From assembly GCA_001485605.1 (NCBI GenBank), contig FAON01000007.1, forward strand, positions 1 through 64,000: a stretch of DNA of 64,000 nt, written 5' to 3'. Source of the stretch: Candidatus Kryptobacter tengchongensis (lineage in GTDB: Bacteria; Bacteroidota; Ignavibacteria; Kryptoniales; Kryptoniaceae). Below the pieces are notes generated by a model. The model saw only the letters and a program-made list of their open reading frames with translations. It searched no databases and was not told where the DNA came from. This document shows, piece by piece, positions 28,997-38,060 of this stretch (positions within the stretch are counted from its first letter, which is position 1; the number at the start of each line of letters is the position of its first letter). A program made the position numbers and the translations under genes.

Positions 28997-29968
28997 TTAA
29001 CTTACCCTTTCAAGAACAAAATTAGTAAGTTTTATCAGAGACTCCTTTGCTGGTGATTCAGAAAAATCAACGATAAATTGTTTCGCCCTCTCGAGGTAAT
29101 CTTCGGCTACCTTCAAAGTATAATCAATTCCTCCATACGCTTTGACAAAATCAATCACAAAATAAATATCCTTAATCTTTGGATTATTTTTTATGATTTT
29201 AATCACACGCCGAGCCTCTTTTCCAGGTGAATTCTTCAAAGCGTAAATTAATGGTAAAGTTATCTTACCCTCCCTTATATCTGAACCAACTGGTTTCCCC
29301 GTAATATTACTATCACCCATATAATCAAGCAAATCATCACGCAATTGAAAAGCGATTCCTAAATTTTCCCCAAAATTTTTAAGCTTATATGCCACGCTCT
29401 CATCATCAGTTGCGCTCACGGCACCGAGCTCGCAACAAGTTGAGATAAGAGAAGCTGTTTTATCCGAAATTATTCTAAAATATATTTCCTCGTCAATGCT
29501 ATTTCCCCTTGCACTTTGAATTTCAAGCAATTCCCCTTCGCTCATTCTTCTTACCGCTTCACTTGTTATATGGAGGAACTTATATTCCTTGTTCTTTAAG
29601 GATAAAAGTAATCCCTGAGCCAGAAAGAAATCACCAACGAGGACAGCAACTTTGTTCCCCCAAATTGCATTTAACGAAGGGAAACCACGCCTCATATCGG
29701 ATTCATCCACAACATCATCATGGATAAGAGTTGCGGTATGAAGAAGCTCAACAAGCGTAGCTGCATGAAAAGTTGATTCATTTATATCTCCAACGAGTTT
29801 TGCGGATAGAAAAACGAGCGTTGGTCTTATTCTTTTCCCCTTCTGCCTTAAAATATAATGAACAATTATGTTAAGAAGCTTAACCTTTGAAAACATCGTC
29901 CTTTTAAAAGAACGCTCAAATTCAATAAGCTCTTCCTTGACGGGCTGTATAATTTCATTTAAATTCAC
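28997..29968 (-). CDS. Long-chain polyprenyl diphosphate synthase
   Basis: Condenses isopentenyl diphosphate onto an allylic primer to give the side chain of menaquinone or a related quinone. 323 aa. The first aspartate-rich motif is LIHDDVVDESD (DDxxD at 84-88), and GKRIRP supplies the diphosphate-binding arginines. The second motif is QLRDDLLDYMGD (about 210). There is no ATG in frame near the expected start. A GTG at 29968 gives a family-length protein and does not overlap tatC, whereas a longer frame would run through tatC. Small residues before the first motif suggest a long product, but chain length cannot be read reliably. Confidence 0.88.
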   Translation of the reverse strand: MNLNEIIQPVKEELIEFERSFKRTMFSKVKLLNIIVHYILRQKGKRIRPTLVFLSAKLVGDINESTFHAATLVELLHTATLIHDDVVDESDMRRGFPSLNAIWGNKVAVLVGDFFLAQGLLLSLKNKEYKFLHITSEAVRRMSEGELLEIQSARGNSIDEEIYFRIISDKTASLISTCCELGAVSATDDESVAYKLKNFGENLGIAFQLRDDLLDYMGDSNITGKPVGSDIREGKITLPLIYALKNSPGKEARRVIKIIKNNPKIKDIYFVIDFVKAYGGIDYTLKVAEDYLERAKQFIVDFSESPAKESLIKLTNFVLERVS

Positions 29969-29987
29969 ATTTTTAACAATTTTGTTT

Positions 29988-30755
29988 TTAAATTTTAGGT
30001 TTTTTTCCTGTAAGCTGAACGACAAATATGCTAATTTCATAAAGCAAATAAAGGGGGATTGCAAGAGTGGCTTGACTTGCGATATCAGGTCCTGGGGTTA
30101 ACACAGCAGCTATTATCAAAATTACAACAACAGCATGCTTTCTATAATGCCTCATGAAAGCAGGCGTTAATATGCCAATCCTACCAAGAAAAAATGAAAG
30201 CATCGGAAGCTCAAATACAATCCCGGATGCAAGAATAAGCCCGATGACAAAACTCATATACTCATTTATTGCAATTATATTTTTTATTTCCCCGCTTCCA
30301 AACCCAGCAAAAAATTTTAACGAAACGGGAAGAAGAACAAAATAAGCGAAAACTATTCCAGCAAAAAAACAAAAAGATGAAAAAAGCACTATCCATAAAA
30401 CATATTTCTTTTCCCGTGGCAATAAACCTGGCTCAACAAATTTCCAAAATTGATAAAGCGTGAAAGGTAAACTCAAAACAAATCCAGAAATGACAACAAC
30501 CTGCATATAAAGCATAAATTGACCGTAAGGCTTGAGATTCTGAAGTTCAAACCCAGCTTTTTTGGCTGGAACAATCAAAATCCCATTAACTATTGTATCA
30601 CTGAAAAGAGCACAAAATATAACTCCAACAATAATCCCAAGCAACGACTTTATAATCCTTGACCTCAACTCCTCAAGGTGCTCCCAAAATGTCATCTCCT
30701 TTTCATAAACCTCAACTTCATTAGCATTTGCATTCTTCGTATCAATCTCAGCCAT
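29988..30755 (-). CDS. tatC: Sec-independent protein translocase TatC
   Basis: Core receptor of the twin-arginine pathway, which exports folded cofactor-loaded proteins. 255 aa with six helices. The N-terminal MTFWEHLEELRSRIIKSLLG and the central FELPMLSFFLGRIGILTP (near 180) are the TatC signatures, and the glutamate in FWEHLEELR is a twin-arginine recognition residue. No tatA or tatB lies next to it. The only clear Tat substrate in the window is the hydrogenase small subunit (RRDFLRF). It is divergent from the GH57 gene. Confidence 0.95.
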   Translation of the reverse strand: MAEIDTKNANANEVEVYEKEMTFWEHLEELRSRIIKSLLGIIVGVIFCALFSDTIVNGILIVPAKKAGFELQNLKPYGQFMLYMQVVVISGFVLSLPFTLYQFWKFVEPGLLPREKKYVLWIVLFSSFCFFAGIVFAYFVLLPVSLKFFAGFGSGEIKNIIAINEYMSFVIGLILASGIVFELPMLSFFLGRIGILTPAFMRHYRKHAVVVILIIAAVLTPGPDIASQATLAIPLYLLYEISIFVVQLTGKKPKI

Positions 30756-30910
30756 CTTCCTTCAATTTTTTCGTTGAACTTGTTTTGATTAAGTTAAACA
30801 ATTAAAGAGTAAAAATCAATTTTAATGACATCAAGCTCATTTGAGCAGTATGATTAATTTTCTTAAATTTACGCCGATAATTTATTTGTGAAAATAAAAA
30901 CAAAGCTAAA

Positions 30911-33061
30911 ATGGAAACAATCAAGGTTGCATTCCTATGGCATCAACATCAACCCTATTATAAAGAAGATGGCGAATATCTTCTACCGTGGGTCAGATTC
31001 CATGGAATTAAAGATTACTGGGATATGGTAAGAATACTTGATGACTACCCAAAGATAAAACAAACATTTAATCTTGCCCCTTCACTCATCATCCAAATCA
31101 TAGACTATGTCAAAAACAAAGCTGAAGATAAAATTCTTAAGCTCACACTAAAAAAAGCCCAAGAACTTACAGAGGACGACAAATTTGAAATTTTGAAAAA
31201 CTTCTTCATGGCAAATTTTGATAGAATGATAAAACCTTATCCAAGATATCTTGAACTTTTCAACAAACGTGGCGGATTTTCATACAACACGGAAAAATTT
31301 GAAGAAGTAAGCCCCAACTTTACCGAGCAAGACTGGCTTGACCTCCAAGTTTGGTACAACCTCGTTTGGGTTGGCGAATATAGCAAATACGATGAACCGT
31401 TTAAAAGATTTTTTGAAAAAGGAAGGAATTTTACAGAAGAGGAAAAACAACTCTTAATTCGGGGACACTATGAAATTTTATCCAGGATAATTCCAAAACA
31501 TGTTGAAGCCCAAGAAAGAGGACAAATTGAAGTTAGCATAAGCCCCTTTTATCACCCCATTCTGCCATTGCTATGCGATAATTCAATAGCTAAAATTTCC
31601 TCACCTGATATAAAACTGCCAGCTAAAAAATTTACACATCCAGAAGATGCCGATGCCCAAATAAAAAAATCAATTGCACTTTACGCTGAAATTTTCGGTA
31701 AAATGCCAAATGGAATGTGGCCAAGCGAGGGAAGTATAAGTGAAGAGGTTCTAAACCTAATGGCTGAAAATAAAATTAAATGGACAGCATCAGATGAAGA
31801 AGTTCTGTTTAAATCCCTTGCCCTTGAAAACGATAAAACAAAAAACATTGACAGGCTCAAAATTTACAAACCGTATTATATCAAAACTCCATTTGGAGAA
31901 ATTAAAATTGTCTTTAGAGATCGCATACTCTCCGACTTGATTGGATTTGTATATTCAAGCTGGAACCCTGACGATTCAGCGCGCGACCTTGTAAATAGAA
32001 TTTTAAAAATTCGTGATGATATAATAAAAAACGAAGGTGAAGAAGCACTGAAAAACTCAATCATAAGTATAATCCTTGATGGTGAAAATTGTTGGGAATA
32101 TTACCAAAGCGATGGAAAAGATTTTTTAAGAACACTTTACTGGCTAATTTCAAACGATGAGAGAATTGAAACTGTAAGATTAAATGATTTCCTTGCAAAC
32201 GCCGAAGCAGTTGAATTGAAAAAGGTTTTCCCTGGTTCGTGGATAAACGCAAATTTTAAAATCTGGATAGGACACGAAGAAGATAACAGAGCATGGGATT
32301 TGCTTAAGCAGACCCGTGATTTCCTCACCCGTGAGATCTCAAAAGGCAAACATAGTGAAGATAAAATCAAAAAAGCATGGGAAGAAATTTATATTGCCGA
32401 GGGAAGCGATTGGTGTTGGTGGTTCGGAGATGAACATGTAACCGCACAAGCGGACGAATTTGATATGCTCTTCAGAAAACATTTGATAAGGGTTTACGAG
32501 ATACTTGGAGCTGAACCACCAATTGAACTTCTACACCCAATCAAACGCAAATTTGTTAAGTTCTTTATTGTTGAACCAAAGAAATTTATTTACCCAACGG
32601 TTGATGGCTCAAGAACACGAAACTATGAATGGGAAGGAGCGGGTTATTACGATGTCGCACAAACTGGAATGACAATGCATCAAACATTTACAATTGTAAA
32701 AAGAATTTACTTCGGATTTAACGAAGCAAATTTCTTTATCAGAGTTGACACATCAAAAGATTTAACCCAAAACCATAAAATTGAAATACACTTCATTGAA
32801 CCATGCGAAATAAGGATTGAATTTAATCACGAAGGCTTCTCTGTAAGAAAAATTGGGAGAAAAGATAAACAGGAGATATTTGAGATAAAATACGCATTTA
32901 AAGAAATTTTTGAATTTGCAATAAGCAGAAAAACATTGTGCGCAGAAGGAGAAATTTCAAAAGTTAAATTTCACATTCATGTTTATGAAGATCACAAAGC
33001 GATTGAAAAATGGCCAAAGGAAGAATCAATCGTTATAAATTTTAAAAATAAAGCCCAATGA
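30911..33061 (+). CDS. Glycoside hydrolase family 57 (alpha-amylase / glucanotransferase type)
   Basis: 716 aa; acts on alpha-glucans (starch, glycogen or maltooligosaccharides), probably in the cytoplasm because no signal peptide is seen. The five GH57 conserved regions are visible. Region 1 is WHQHQPYY (residues about 10-17) and region 2 is EVSISPFYHPILPL. Region 3 is GMWPSEGSIS, with the glutamate nucleophile near 275. Region 4 is LDGENCWEYY, with the acid/base aspartate near 393. Region 5 lies around KIWIGHEEDNRAWD. A C-terminal beta domain (about 570-710) may bind carbohydrate. GH57 is most common in thermophiles, which fits the rest of the window. Exact specificity cannot be assigned. 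Confidence 0.92.
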   Translation: METIKVAFLWHQHQPYYKEDGEYLLPWVRFHGIKDYWDMVRILDDYPKIKQTFNLAPSLIIQIIDYVKNKAEDKILKLTLKKAQELTEDDKFEILKNFFMANFDRMIKPYPRYLELFNKRGGFSYNTEKFEEVSPNFTEQDWLDLQVWYNLVWVGEYSKYDEPFKRFFEKGRNFTEEEKQLLIRGHYEILSRIIPKHVEAQERGQIEVSISPFYHPILPLLCDNSIAKISSPDIKLPAKKFTHPEDADAQIKKSIALYAEIFGKMPNGMWPSEGSISEEVLNLMAENKIKWTASDEEVLFKSLALENDKTKNIDRLKIYKPYYIKTPFGEIKIVFRDRILSDLIGFVYSSWNPDDSARDLVNRILKIRDDIIKNEGEEALKNSIISIILDGENCWEYYQSDGKDFLRTLYWLISNDERIETVRLNDFLANAEAVELKKVFPGSWINANFKIWIGHEEDNRAWDLLKQTRDFLTREISKGKHSEDKIKKAWEEIYIAEGSDWCWWFGDEHVTAQADEFDMLFRKHLIRVYEILGAEPPIELLHPIKRKFVKFFIVEPKKFIYPTVDGSRTRNYEWEGAGYYDVAQTGMTMHQTFTIVKRIYFGFNEANFFIRVDTSKDLTQNHKIEIHFIEPCEIRIEFNHEGFSVRKIGRKDKQEIFEIKYAFKEIFEFAISRKTLCAEGEISKVKFHIHVYEDHKAIEKWPKEESIVINFKNKAQ

Positions 33062-33067
33062 ATGGGC
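33043..33067 (-). terminator. Intrinsic terminator of the SRP RNA transcript
   Basis: On the minus strand GCCCA / TGGGC (5 bp, 5-nt loop) is followed by TTTATTTTT. It overlaps the last codons of the convergent GH57 gene. Confidence 0.6.
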
Positions 33068-33173
33068 AGGCACCCCTGCGTCACACGAGATTGATTGCCT
33101 ACCGTTGCTCCCTTCCGGGCCTGGCGGGGTTCAGCAACATCCCGTTGCGCAGGACCTTACCCAAACATTGGGC
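33068..33173 (-). ncRNA. ffs: Signal recognition particle RNA (small bacterial 4.5S type)
   Basis: The minus strand carries the domain IV hallmark CAGGCCCGGAAGGGAGCA with its GGAA tetraloop and asymmetric loop. Flanking arms (GGTCCTGCG and CGCAGGGGTGCC) pair to form the long hairpin. It binds Ffh to target nascent membrane and secretory proteins. Only the short form is present, with no Alu domain. The exact ends are estimates: the 5' end lies a few bases after the tRNA-Leu and the 3' end just before the terminator. Confidence 0.93.
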
Positions 33174-33178
33174 AATCG

Positions 33179-33264
33179 TGCCCGGGACCGGACTCGAACC
33201 GGTACGTCCCTTTCGGGACACAGGATTTTAAGTCCTGTGCGTCTACCATTTCCGCCACCCGGGC
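33179..33264 (-). tRNA. tRNA-Leu (anticodon TAA)
   Basis: An 86-nt class II tRNA. Acceptor arms are GCCCGGG / CCCGGGC with discriminator A. The anticodon stem CAGGA / TCCTG encloses CTTAAAA, so the anticodon is TAA. The long variable arm is GTCCCGAAAGGGAC, and the T-arm reads CGGTTCGAGTCCG. CCA is not encoded. It shares its acceptor stem with the tRNA-Leu(CAG) at 6178. Confidence 0.97.
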
Positions 33265-33379
33265 ATAACTTTTTCAAAATTTAAAAAACCATACCTTTAA
33301 AATCAAGTTATCTGGAAGCGTGAGAGAACCGGTCTCATATGTTTAAAATCATCCACAAAAATATTTACCCCCAAACTAT

Positions 33380-33829
33380 TCAGTAATCCGCCAAAAAGTT
33401 TATTATATCATCAAGCGTCCTCCCCACTATGAGATGCCACCTGTTATCCAACTTCATAAGAACCGCCGATATGAATATACGATCCGCTTTAATAATTATC
33501 TCCCCACCCCCAGTCTTATATAAAGTTGCACCCTCAAGCAAAATTATATCATCTTCATTTATAAACTCAAATATCCGCCTATGAGAACCCCCATCAAACC
33601 CCTCTATCACACCAGGTGTCACCTTTATAACTTTAACATTCTCAATAATGTTCACTGACGAAACACCAAGACCATGAAGAATCCGCCTTGCTTCTAAATT
33701 GGAATAAATCTGGGAAAATGAAAAAGAGTTCAAAAAGATTAACAGAAAAACAACATAGAAAAGATAAAAGCGATAATGATAAACCTCAGAATTTTTATGG
33801 CAAAAATCAGAATGTTTAAGACGAAGCAT
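33380..33829 (-). CDS. Hypothetical secreted protein
   Basis: 149 aa, not recognised. Residues about 20-40 are strongly hydrophobic (FYLFYVVFLLIFLNSFSFSQ) and look like a signal peptide ending at FSQ. An upstream basic, histidine-rich segment of about 18 residues makes the annotated ATG slightly doubtful. The mature part of about 110 residues is mixed alpha/beta, with GGGEIIIKADRIFISAVLMK suggesting beta hairpins. No catalytic motif is visible. It lies alone between tRNA-Leu(TAA) and the DUF1028 gene, with A/T-rich gaps on both sides. Confidence 0.55.
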   Translation of the reverse strand: MLRLKHSDFCHKNSEVYHYRFYLFYVVFLLIFLNSFSFSQIYSNLEARRILHGLGVSSVNIIENVKVIKVTPGVIEGFDGGSHRRIFEFINEDDIILLEGATLYKTGGGEIIIKADRIFISAVLMKLDNRWHLIVGRTLDDIINFLADY

Positions 33830-34004
33830 GTTTTAAATCTCCACTATATTTTTCCTTTGCAAACTTTGAAGTTGTTTTTCTATTTAAAATTAAAAATTCA
33901 ACAAAAAATATCAAAAGCAACAAACCTATGTTAAATTAACAAAATCTCTCAAAGTGCCAATATCTCTAAATGATCAACCTTAAACCATTTGCTCTTTACA
34001 ATTT

Positions 34005-35024
34005 TCACTTTTTCTTCCCAGCCTGCGATTTCCACAGCTCATAATTTTTTCTAATATCTTGCAAAACTTCAATATCAATTAAATCATCATTTCTGATCCT
34101 GACATCATAATTTTCCCAGCCCATAAAGTTTTGTAAAGATTTTTTCGTCTTTTCATCAAAAACCCCGTTCACTGGTCCATCGTAAAACCCGCGATCTTTC
34201 ATAATTTGCTGAAGCTCCCTACATATCTTATCATCTATTTTTATGAGATTTTTAGGATCGCTCTTAAAGAAGTAAAGTTTATGGAGTTGATAAAGGCGTT
34301 GAAGCTCTTCTAAAGGTTTTGGGTGATCGTAAATACTTATATCAATGTAATTATCCATTGTGCTATCATAACCTGCTCCTTTTTTAACAACGAGCAAAGC
34401 AGCGGACTGTTCACCTCGCCTATCACCACCAGCTTTCCCACCTGCAACAAGAGCTGCTACAAGCCGATCTGCAAGAGTTCCTTTTGTCTCTTCAAATGTT
34501 TTTGCCATAGCTTCAACTGTTCTTTGATCAACAAGTATATTCCCCTGCACCGCATAATATTTACCAACTATTAACTCTCCTTTCCCTCCATATTTCTTTT
34601 CATTTCCATAGCCCACAATTCCACCAGCCCAATCAAAGCATTCTTCTCCAGTCCAGCATGCCGAGTTCCCCTTAAAATCAACAATCCCAACCTGTCTTAC
34701 TGCTTTTTGCGGGTCATTTTGCAGAAGAATTTGCAACGCCTGCTCAGCTGTTGCCCCATTTTCAAGAAGTGCAAGCCCAACAGGACCATATGCAACATTC
34801 GCAAAGCTTTGTGTTGCGATTGCCCCAACATTTGCCTTTGCCCATGGAACAATTGGTCTCACATTTGGAAATTTTGACTGCACCGCAACCCCAGCTTCAT
34901 TCGCCTGTGGATCAAAAGCAACAATTGAAAATGTCGCGCATATCTTCGGCTCAATAAACTTAGATGAGAAATTAACAAATAGTAAAACCAAGAGCGCAAC
35001 CACAAAAATTGAAACCAACCTCAT
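34005..35024 (-). CDS. DUF1028 (Ntn-hydrolase-like) protein with C-terminal peptidoglycan-binding domain
   Basis: 339 aa. A signal peptide or membrane helix (about 1-22) is followed by the DUF1028 domain (about 28-240): ATFSIVAFDPQANEAGVAVQ, then GAIATQSFANVAYGP and GGDRRGEQSAALLVV. DUF1028 proteins belong to the Ntn-hydrolase fold; their substrates are not established. Residues about 260-320 resemble a PG_binding_1 repeat (LQQIMKDRGFYDGPVNGVFD), which would hold it on the cell wall. It overlaps the upstream M14 peptidase gene by 4 bases, so the two probably work in the same compartment, perhaps on extracellular peptides or cell-wall fragments (inference). Confidence 0.82.
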   Translation of the reverse strand: MRLVSIFVVALLVLLFVNFSSKFIEPKICATFSIVAFDPQANEAGVAVQSKFPNVRPIVPWAKANVGAIATQSFANVAYGPVGLALLENGATAEQALQILLQNDPQKAVRQVGIVDFKGNSACWTGEECFDWAGGIVGYGNEKKYGGKGELIVGKYYAVQGNILVDQRTVEAMAKTFEETKGTLADRLVAALVAGGKAGGDRRGEQSAALLVVKKGAGYDSTMDNYIDISIYDHPKPLEELQRLYQLHKLYFFKSDPKNLIKIDDKICRELQQIMKDRGFYDGPVNGVFDEKTKKSLQNFMGWENYDVRIRNDDLIDIEVLQDIRKNYELWKSQAGKKK

Positions 35025-36607
35025 TTTAGCACCTCCATTTGTTTAATTTTATAAACTGGAAAAATTACCTTTCTTTTATCTTCAATTTCACGCCCCAAAA
35101 ACTCATCAAAGAAATTCCAATTTACAAACCCATCGTCGCTTTCTGGCTCAAGAAGATAAAAAATTAAATTTAACTTCGGCTGTCTTACCGAAACATAATA
35201 ATAACCACTGTCAATCTCAATTTCAACATCCTCATAATGACCAAACAGTCTCGCTTCGTTATGTCCTTGAAACTTCCTCTCCGAATACTTAACACTATCA
35301 ATGATGAAAACTTCTGCAATCGCCCTAAATTTATCTTTAACCCGCTCAACGCTTATCCCGTGTTCAAGGAGTTTGTCCGCTACATTTTTAAATTCAGTAC
35401 TGAAAACATAAGCAAGCGGAACTAACCTCTTTTCAACAATTTTAAACTCACCAAAATTTTTTGTCTCAAAAACCTCAATCTTTTCGTTTACTCTTCTTTT
35501 TTTCTCCCCTGTCAATGTATCAACATATTCAATCAACCTATAACCATAAATTTTTTCCAGTCTGTCAAATTCCTTTACCTGAAACCTTATCCCAAGAGAG
35601 TCAACTTCCCCAGAAACAGAGATCTCATCTGCTTCTTTTATCAAATTCATAATCTTTTTGCGATTTTTCACTGCAAACCTTAAAATTTCCTCAATAAATT
35701 TTTCAGTCGCATCAATTCTCGTTCTAAAATCTGCATAAGCATATGCTTCACTCAAAATTGCAATACGATTCATCAATCCAATATAATTGGTCCCAAATCT
35801 CGGTCTGTGATCAAAAGTTATCCAACCCTTTGATGGATCAAGAGGATCAATAAAATTACCATAGTAATAAATTCTGTAGCCATAATTTTCCCACATCCGC
35901 TTCGTTATCTCAGGGAATAGCTCTTCTCTCACAAAATTTGTGACCTTTGAATTACTATTCGGATTTAATCCAGTTGCATATGTCAAGACATAACCATGAT
36001 ACGAACCATTTGTTGTATGGCAATCAATCACAATGTGTGGAAGCCATCTGTTGATCACATTAATTATGAGAGACCTTACTTCAGGGGTTTCAAGTTTTGT
36101 AAAGTCACGATTTAAGTCAAGACCTTGTGAATTTTCTCTTACCCCGACCCCTCCTTCAGGTCCATTCTGGTGTGCTCTGTTGCTTTTGCTTATTTTTTCA
36201 TTTCCATCGGCATTTAAAATTGGAACAGTAAGGACAACGGCATCATCAAGAAGCTTTTTTAAATTCTCATCAAGGTGAAATTTTCTAATTATATGTAAAA
36301 TCGCCTCTTTCCCTTCAACTTCACCAGCGTGGATGTTCCCAATAATCAAAATAATGATTTTATCAGAAACTCTTTTGTCTTCCGGTGACGAAATCTTTGG
36401 ATCCGAAAGTATTACAAGAGGCAAATCACGTCCCTCATAACTTTTTCCAAACATAGTCACACTCGCAATTGGACTTAACTTAACAACTTGATCTATAAAG
36501 TTAATCACATCAGAATATGTTGATGTTTGAGTATAATTACTTAACTCCGCACGAGATTTTGGAAATTCTCCAATTTGAAGCATTAATGAAATTATCAGCA
36601 AAAGCAT
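35021..36607 (-). CDS. M14 family zinc carboxypeptidase, secreted
   Basis: 528 aa with a short N-terminal signal peptide. Zinc ligands are in NIHAGEVEG (H93 and E96) and VIDCHTTNG (H197). Substrate-binding N166/R167 is in LDLNRDF, and the SEAYAYADF segment near 290 may supply the catalytic glutamate. A C-terminal beta region (about 330-528) is typical of the large bacterial M14 proteins found in FCB bacteria. It removes C-terminal residues from peptides, or it may act on peptidoglycan peptides. It starts three bases after the YbbR gene and is coupled to the DUF1028 gene. Confidence 0.87.
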   Translation of the reverse strand: MLLLIISLMLQIGEFPKSRAELSNYTQTSTYSDVINFIDQVVKLSPIASVTMFGKSYEGRDLPLVILSDPKISSPEDKRVSDKIIILIIGNIHAGEVEGKEAILHIIRKFHLDENLKKLLDDAVVLTVPILNADGNEKISKSNRAHQNGPEGGVGVRENSQGLDLNRDFTKLETPEVRSLIINVINRWLPHIVIDCHTTNGSYHGYVLTYATGLNPNSNSKVTNFVREELFPEITKRMWENYGYRIYYYGNFIDPLDPSKGWITFDHRPRFGTNYIGLMNRIAILSEAYAYADFRTRIDATEKFIEEILRFAVKNRKKIMNLIKEADEISVSGEVDSLGIRFQVKEFDRLEKIYGYRLIEYVDTLTGEKKRRVNEKIEVFETKNFGEFKIVEKRLVPLAYVFSTEFKNVADKLLEHGISVERVKDKFRAIAEVFIIDSVKYSERKFQGHNEARLFGHYEDVEIEIDSGYYYVSVRQPKLNLIFYLLEPESDDGFVNWNFFDEFLGREIEDKRKVIFPVYKIKQMEVLK

Positions 36608-36610
36608 CTC

Positions 36611-37528
36611 TCATTTTTGCCTTATTATATATTCAAGTCCCTCTGGGCTAAAACTTACAAGTTTAAGATATTCAGGTAAGATTATTTGAGGTTTAACAAG
36701 CCCTGTTTTATCGTTTAACACATCATGATAGCTTACAAGAACTTTTATAACTGTGTCTTTGTCAAGCTCTAATGGAACGACCTTGGAAATAGTTCCCCTC
36801 ACGACAACTTTTATATCAGGTGGGAAAAGTATAACTTCTTTATCAGCCGGGATTCCAGTAACATGCACCGCAACGACAAATTCACGCTCAACAATTTGCT
36901 CAACCAGAAACTTAACTTGAGCGAAGTCGCTACTTATCTTTATCAGTTTTTGATTCGGATTCAGAATTTTAACTTTAGTATTAACTTCCTGTCCTATTTT
37001 ATCAATCAAAATTTTATCTGTAAACACTGAATCAATTTTTGACACCATTGATTCGGGTCCAGAAACCACAACGCTATCTGGGAAAATTTTTGGGGGATAT
37101 GCGAAGCTGTTATTTTCATTTTTCAACTCATATGAAAGCACAACTGGAACTTTCTTTTCCATTCTCTGTTCAAGTTCAAAACTTAATGTATCAGGTTCAA
37201 TTCCAACGAAGTTAACATCTTTAGGAAGTGAAATTTGAACACGGGGATTATTAAGCAGATTAAGGTGTAATGTTTTGTGTATATTTGAGAGATCAATTGA
37301 GACATGTGGTTTGGATAAAAAATAAAAGGGCAGGATTTTCCAACCCCGCCCTTTTAATCTGATATTGACAAATTCAGGGTAATCATTTTTAATTGCTTTT
37401 TCAGGACGGAGATTTTTTATCAAAATCCTCGCCTTGAAACTATCTTCATATTCACCATTGAGATTAACAATTAACCAAAGAAGAAAAGCAAAGGCAAATG
37501 AAATGATAAATGAGATATATCTTTTCAT
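36611..37528 (-). CDS. YbbR domain membrane-anchored protein (CdaR-like)
   Basis: 305 aa with one N-terminal transmembrane helix (ISFIISFAFAFLLWLIVNLN) and then two to three YbbR repeats. These are recognisable by P-x-x-V-x-V-x-G-P-type turns (FPDSVVVSGPESMVSKID) and repeating IDL/VNIRLKG strands. In Firmicutes the homologue CdaR regulates the diadenylate cyclase CdaA next door. No diadenylate cyclase gene is seen here, so that link is not supported locally. It lies six bases from the end of the BMC gene. Confidence 0.78.
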   Translation of the reverse strand: MKRYISFIISFAFAFLLWLIVNLNGEYEDSFKARILIKNLRPEKAIKNDYPEFVNIRLKGRGWKILPFYFLSKPHVSIDLSNIHKTLHLNLLNNPRVQISLPKDVNFVGIEPDTLSFELEQRMEKKVPVVLSYELKNENNSFAYPPKIFPDSVVVSGPESMVSKIDSVFTDKILIDKIGQEVNTKVKILNPNQKLIKISSDFAQVKFLVEQIVEREFVVAVHVTGIPADKEVILFPPDIKVVVRGTISKVVPLELDKDTVIKVLVSYHDVLNDKTGLVKPQIILPEYLKLVSFSPEGLEYIIRQK

Positions 37529-37534
37529 TTAGCT

Positions 37535-38029
37535 TCAACCAAACTTCGCTTTGATAATTTTTTCAATAAGTTCTTCCTTTGTCGCCTTTGAAATTTCACG
37601 TCCTGTTAATTCAATATCCTCAATTCTCCTTGCTATAGAACGAAGTTGCATCACACTAAAATTTTCAAGATAAGAACGAAGTTCATCTGGGGATTTTGCT
37701 TCAGGCAAATCAACTGGGTCAGCTTGCAATTTCCCGCCCGCAATTTGGTATGGTTTCTCTGGATAAATTAACATTTCAAGATCATCAATTGGTCTTGGGA
37801 TGACATGGACTGATACAAGTTCGCCAACTCTTTGAGCAGCTGCTGCACCCGCATCAACCGCTGCTTTAACAGCTGCAACTTCACCAATTATCTTAATCGT
37901 CACATAACCACCCCCGATATATTCCTTTCCAACCAATTTAACATTCGCAGCTTTGCAAGCTGCATCTGCTGCTTCAATTGCAGCTACAAGCCCTCTTGTT
38001 TCTATCATTCCCAATGCATATTCAATCAT
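37535..38029 (-). CDS. Bacterial microcompartment (BMC) shell protein with C-terminal helical extension
   Basis: 164 aa. Residues about 3-90 form a BMC domain of the hexameric PduA/EutM type ([20 protein letters not shown], then [20 protein letters not shown]), with IGGGYVT at the expected pore loop. Residues about 105-164 form an extra helical domain ([20 protein letters not shown] and [15 protein letters not shown]) that resembles Rho-N, SAP or HeH nucleic-acid-binding helices. EutK is a precedent for a BMC domain with a DNA-binding-like tail, though it uses a different fold. It is next to a second BMC gene; no encapsulated enzyme lies nearby. Start at ATG 38029. Confidence 0.9.
   Translation of the reverse strand: MIEYALGMIETRGLVAAIEAADAACKAANVKLVGKEYIGGGYVTIKIIGEVAAVKAAVDAGAAAAQRVGELVSVHVIPRPIDDLEMLIYPEKPYQIAGGKLQADPVDLPEAKSPDELRSYLENFSVMQLRSIARRIEDIELTGREISKATKEELIEKIIKAKFG
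37791..37874 (-). repeat. 84-bp block identical to 38110-38193 (BMC paralogue copy 1)
   Basis: Direct comparison shows an uninterrupted 84-bp identity between the two BMC genes, covering the [20 protein letters not shown] coding region. The flanking parts of the two genes differ clearly. Confidence 0.9.
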
Positions 38030-38060
38030 AAATTTAAACCCGATTTTGATTTTTTAACTT

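Noticed and set aside
28997-30064. A 355-residue polyprenyl synthase starting inside tatC
   Set aside because: The extra residues match no family sequence and overlap tatC; GTG at 29968 gives the normal length.
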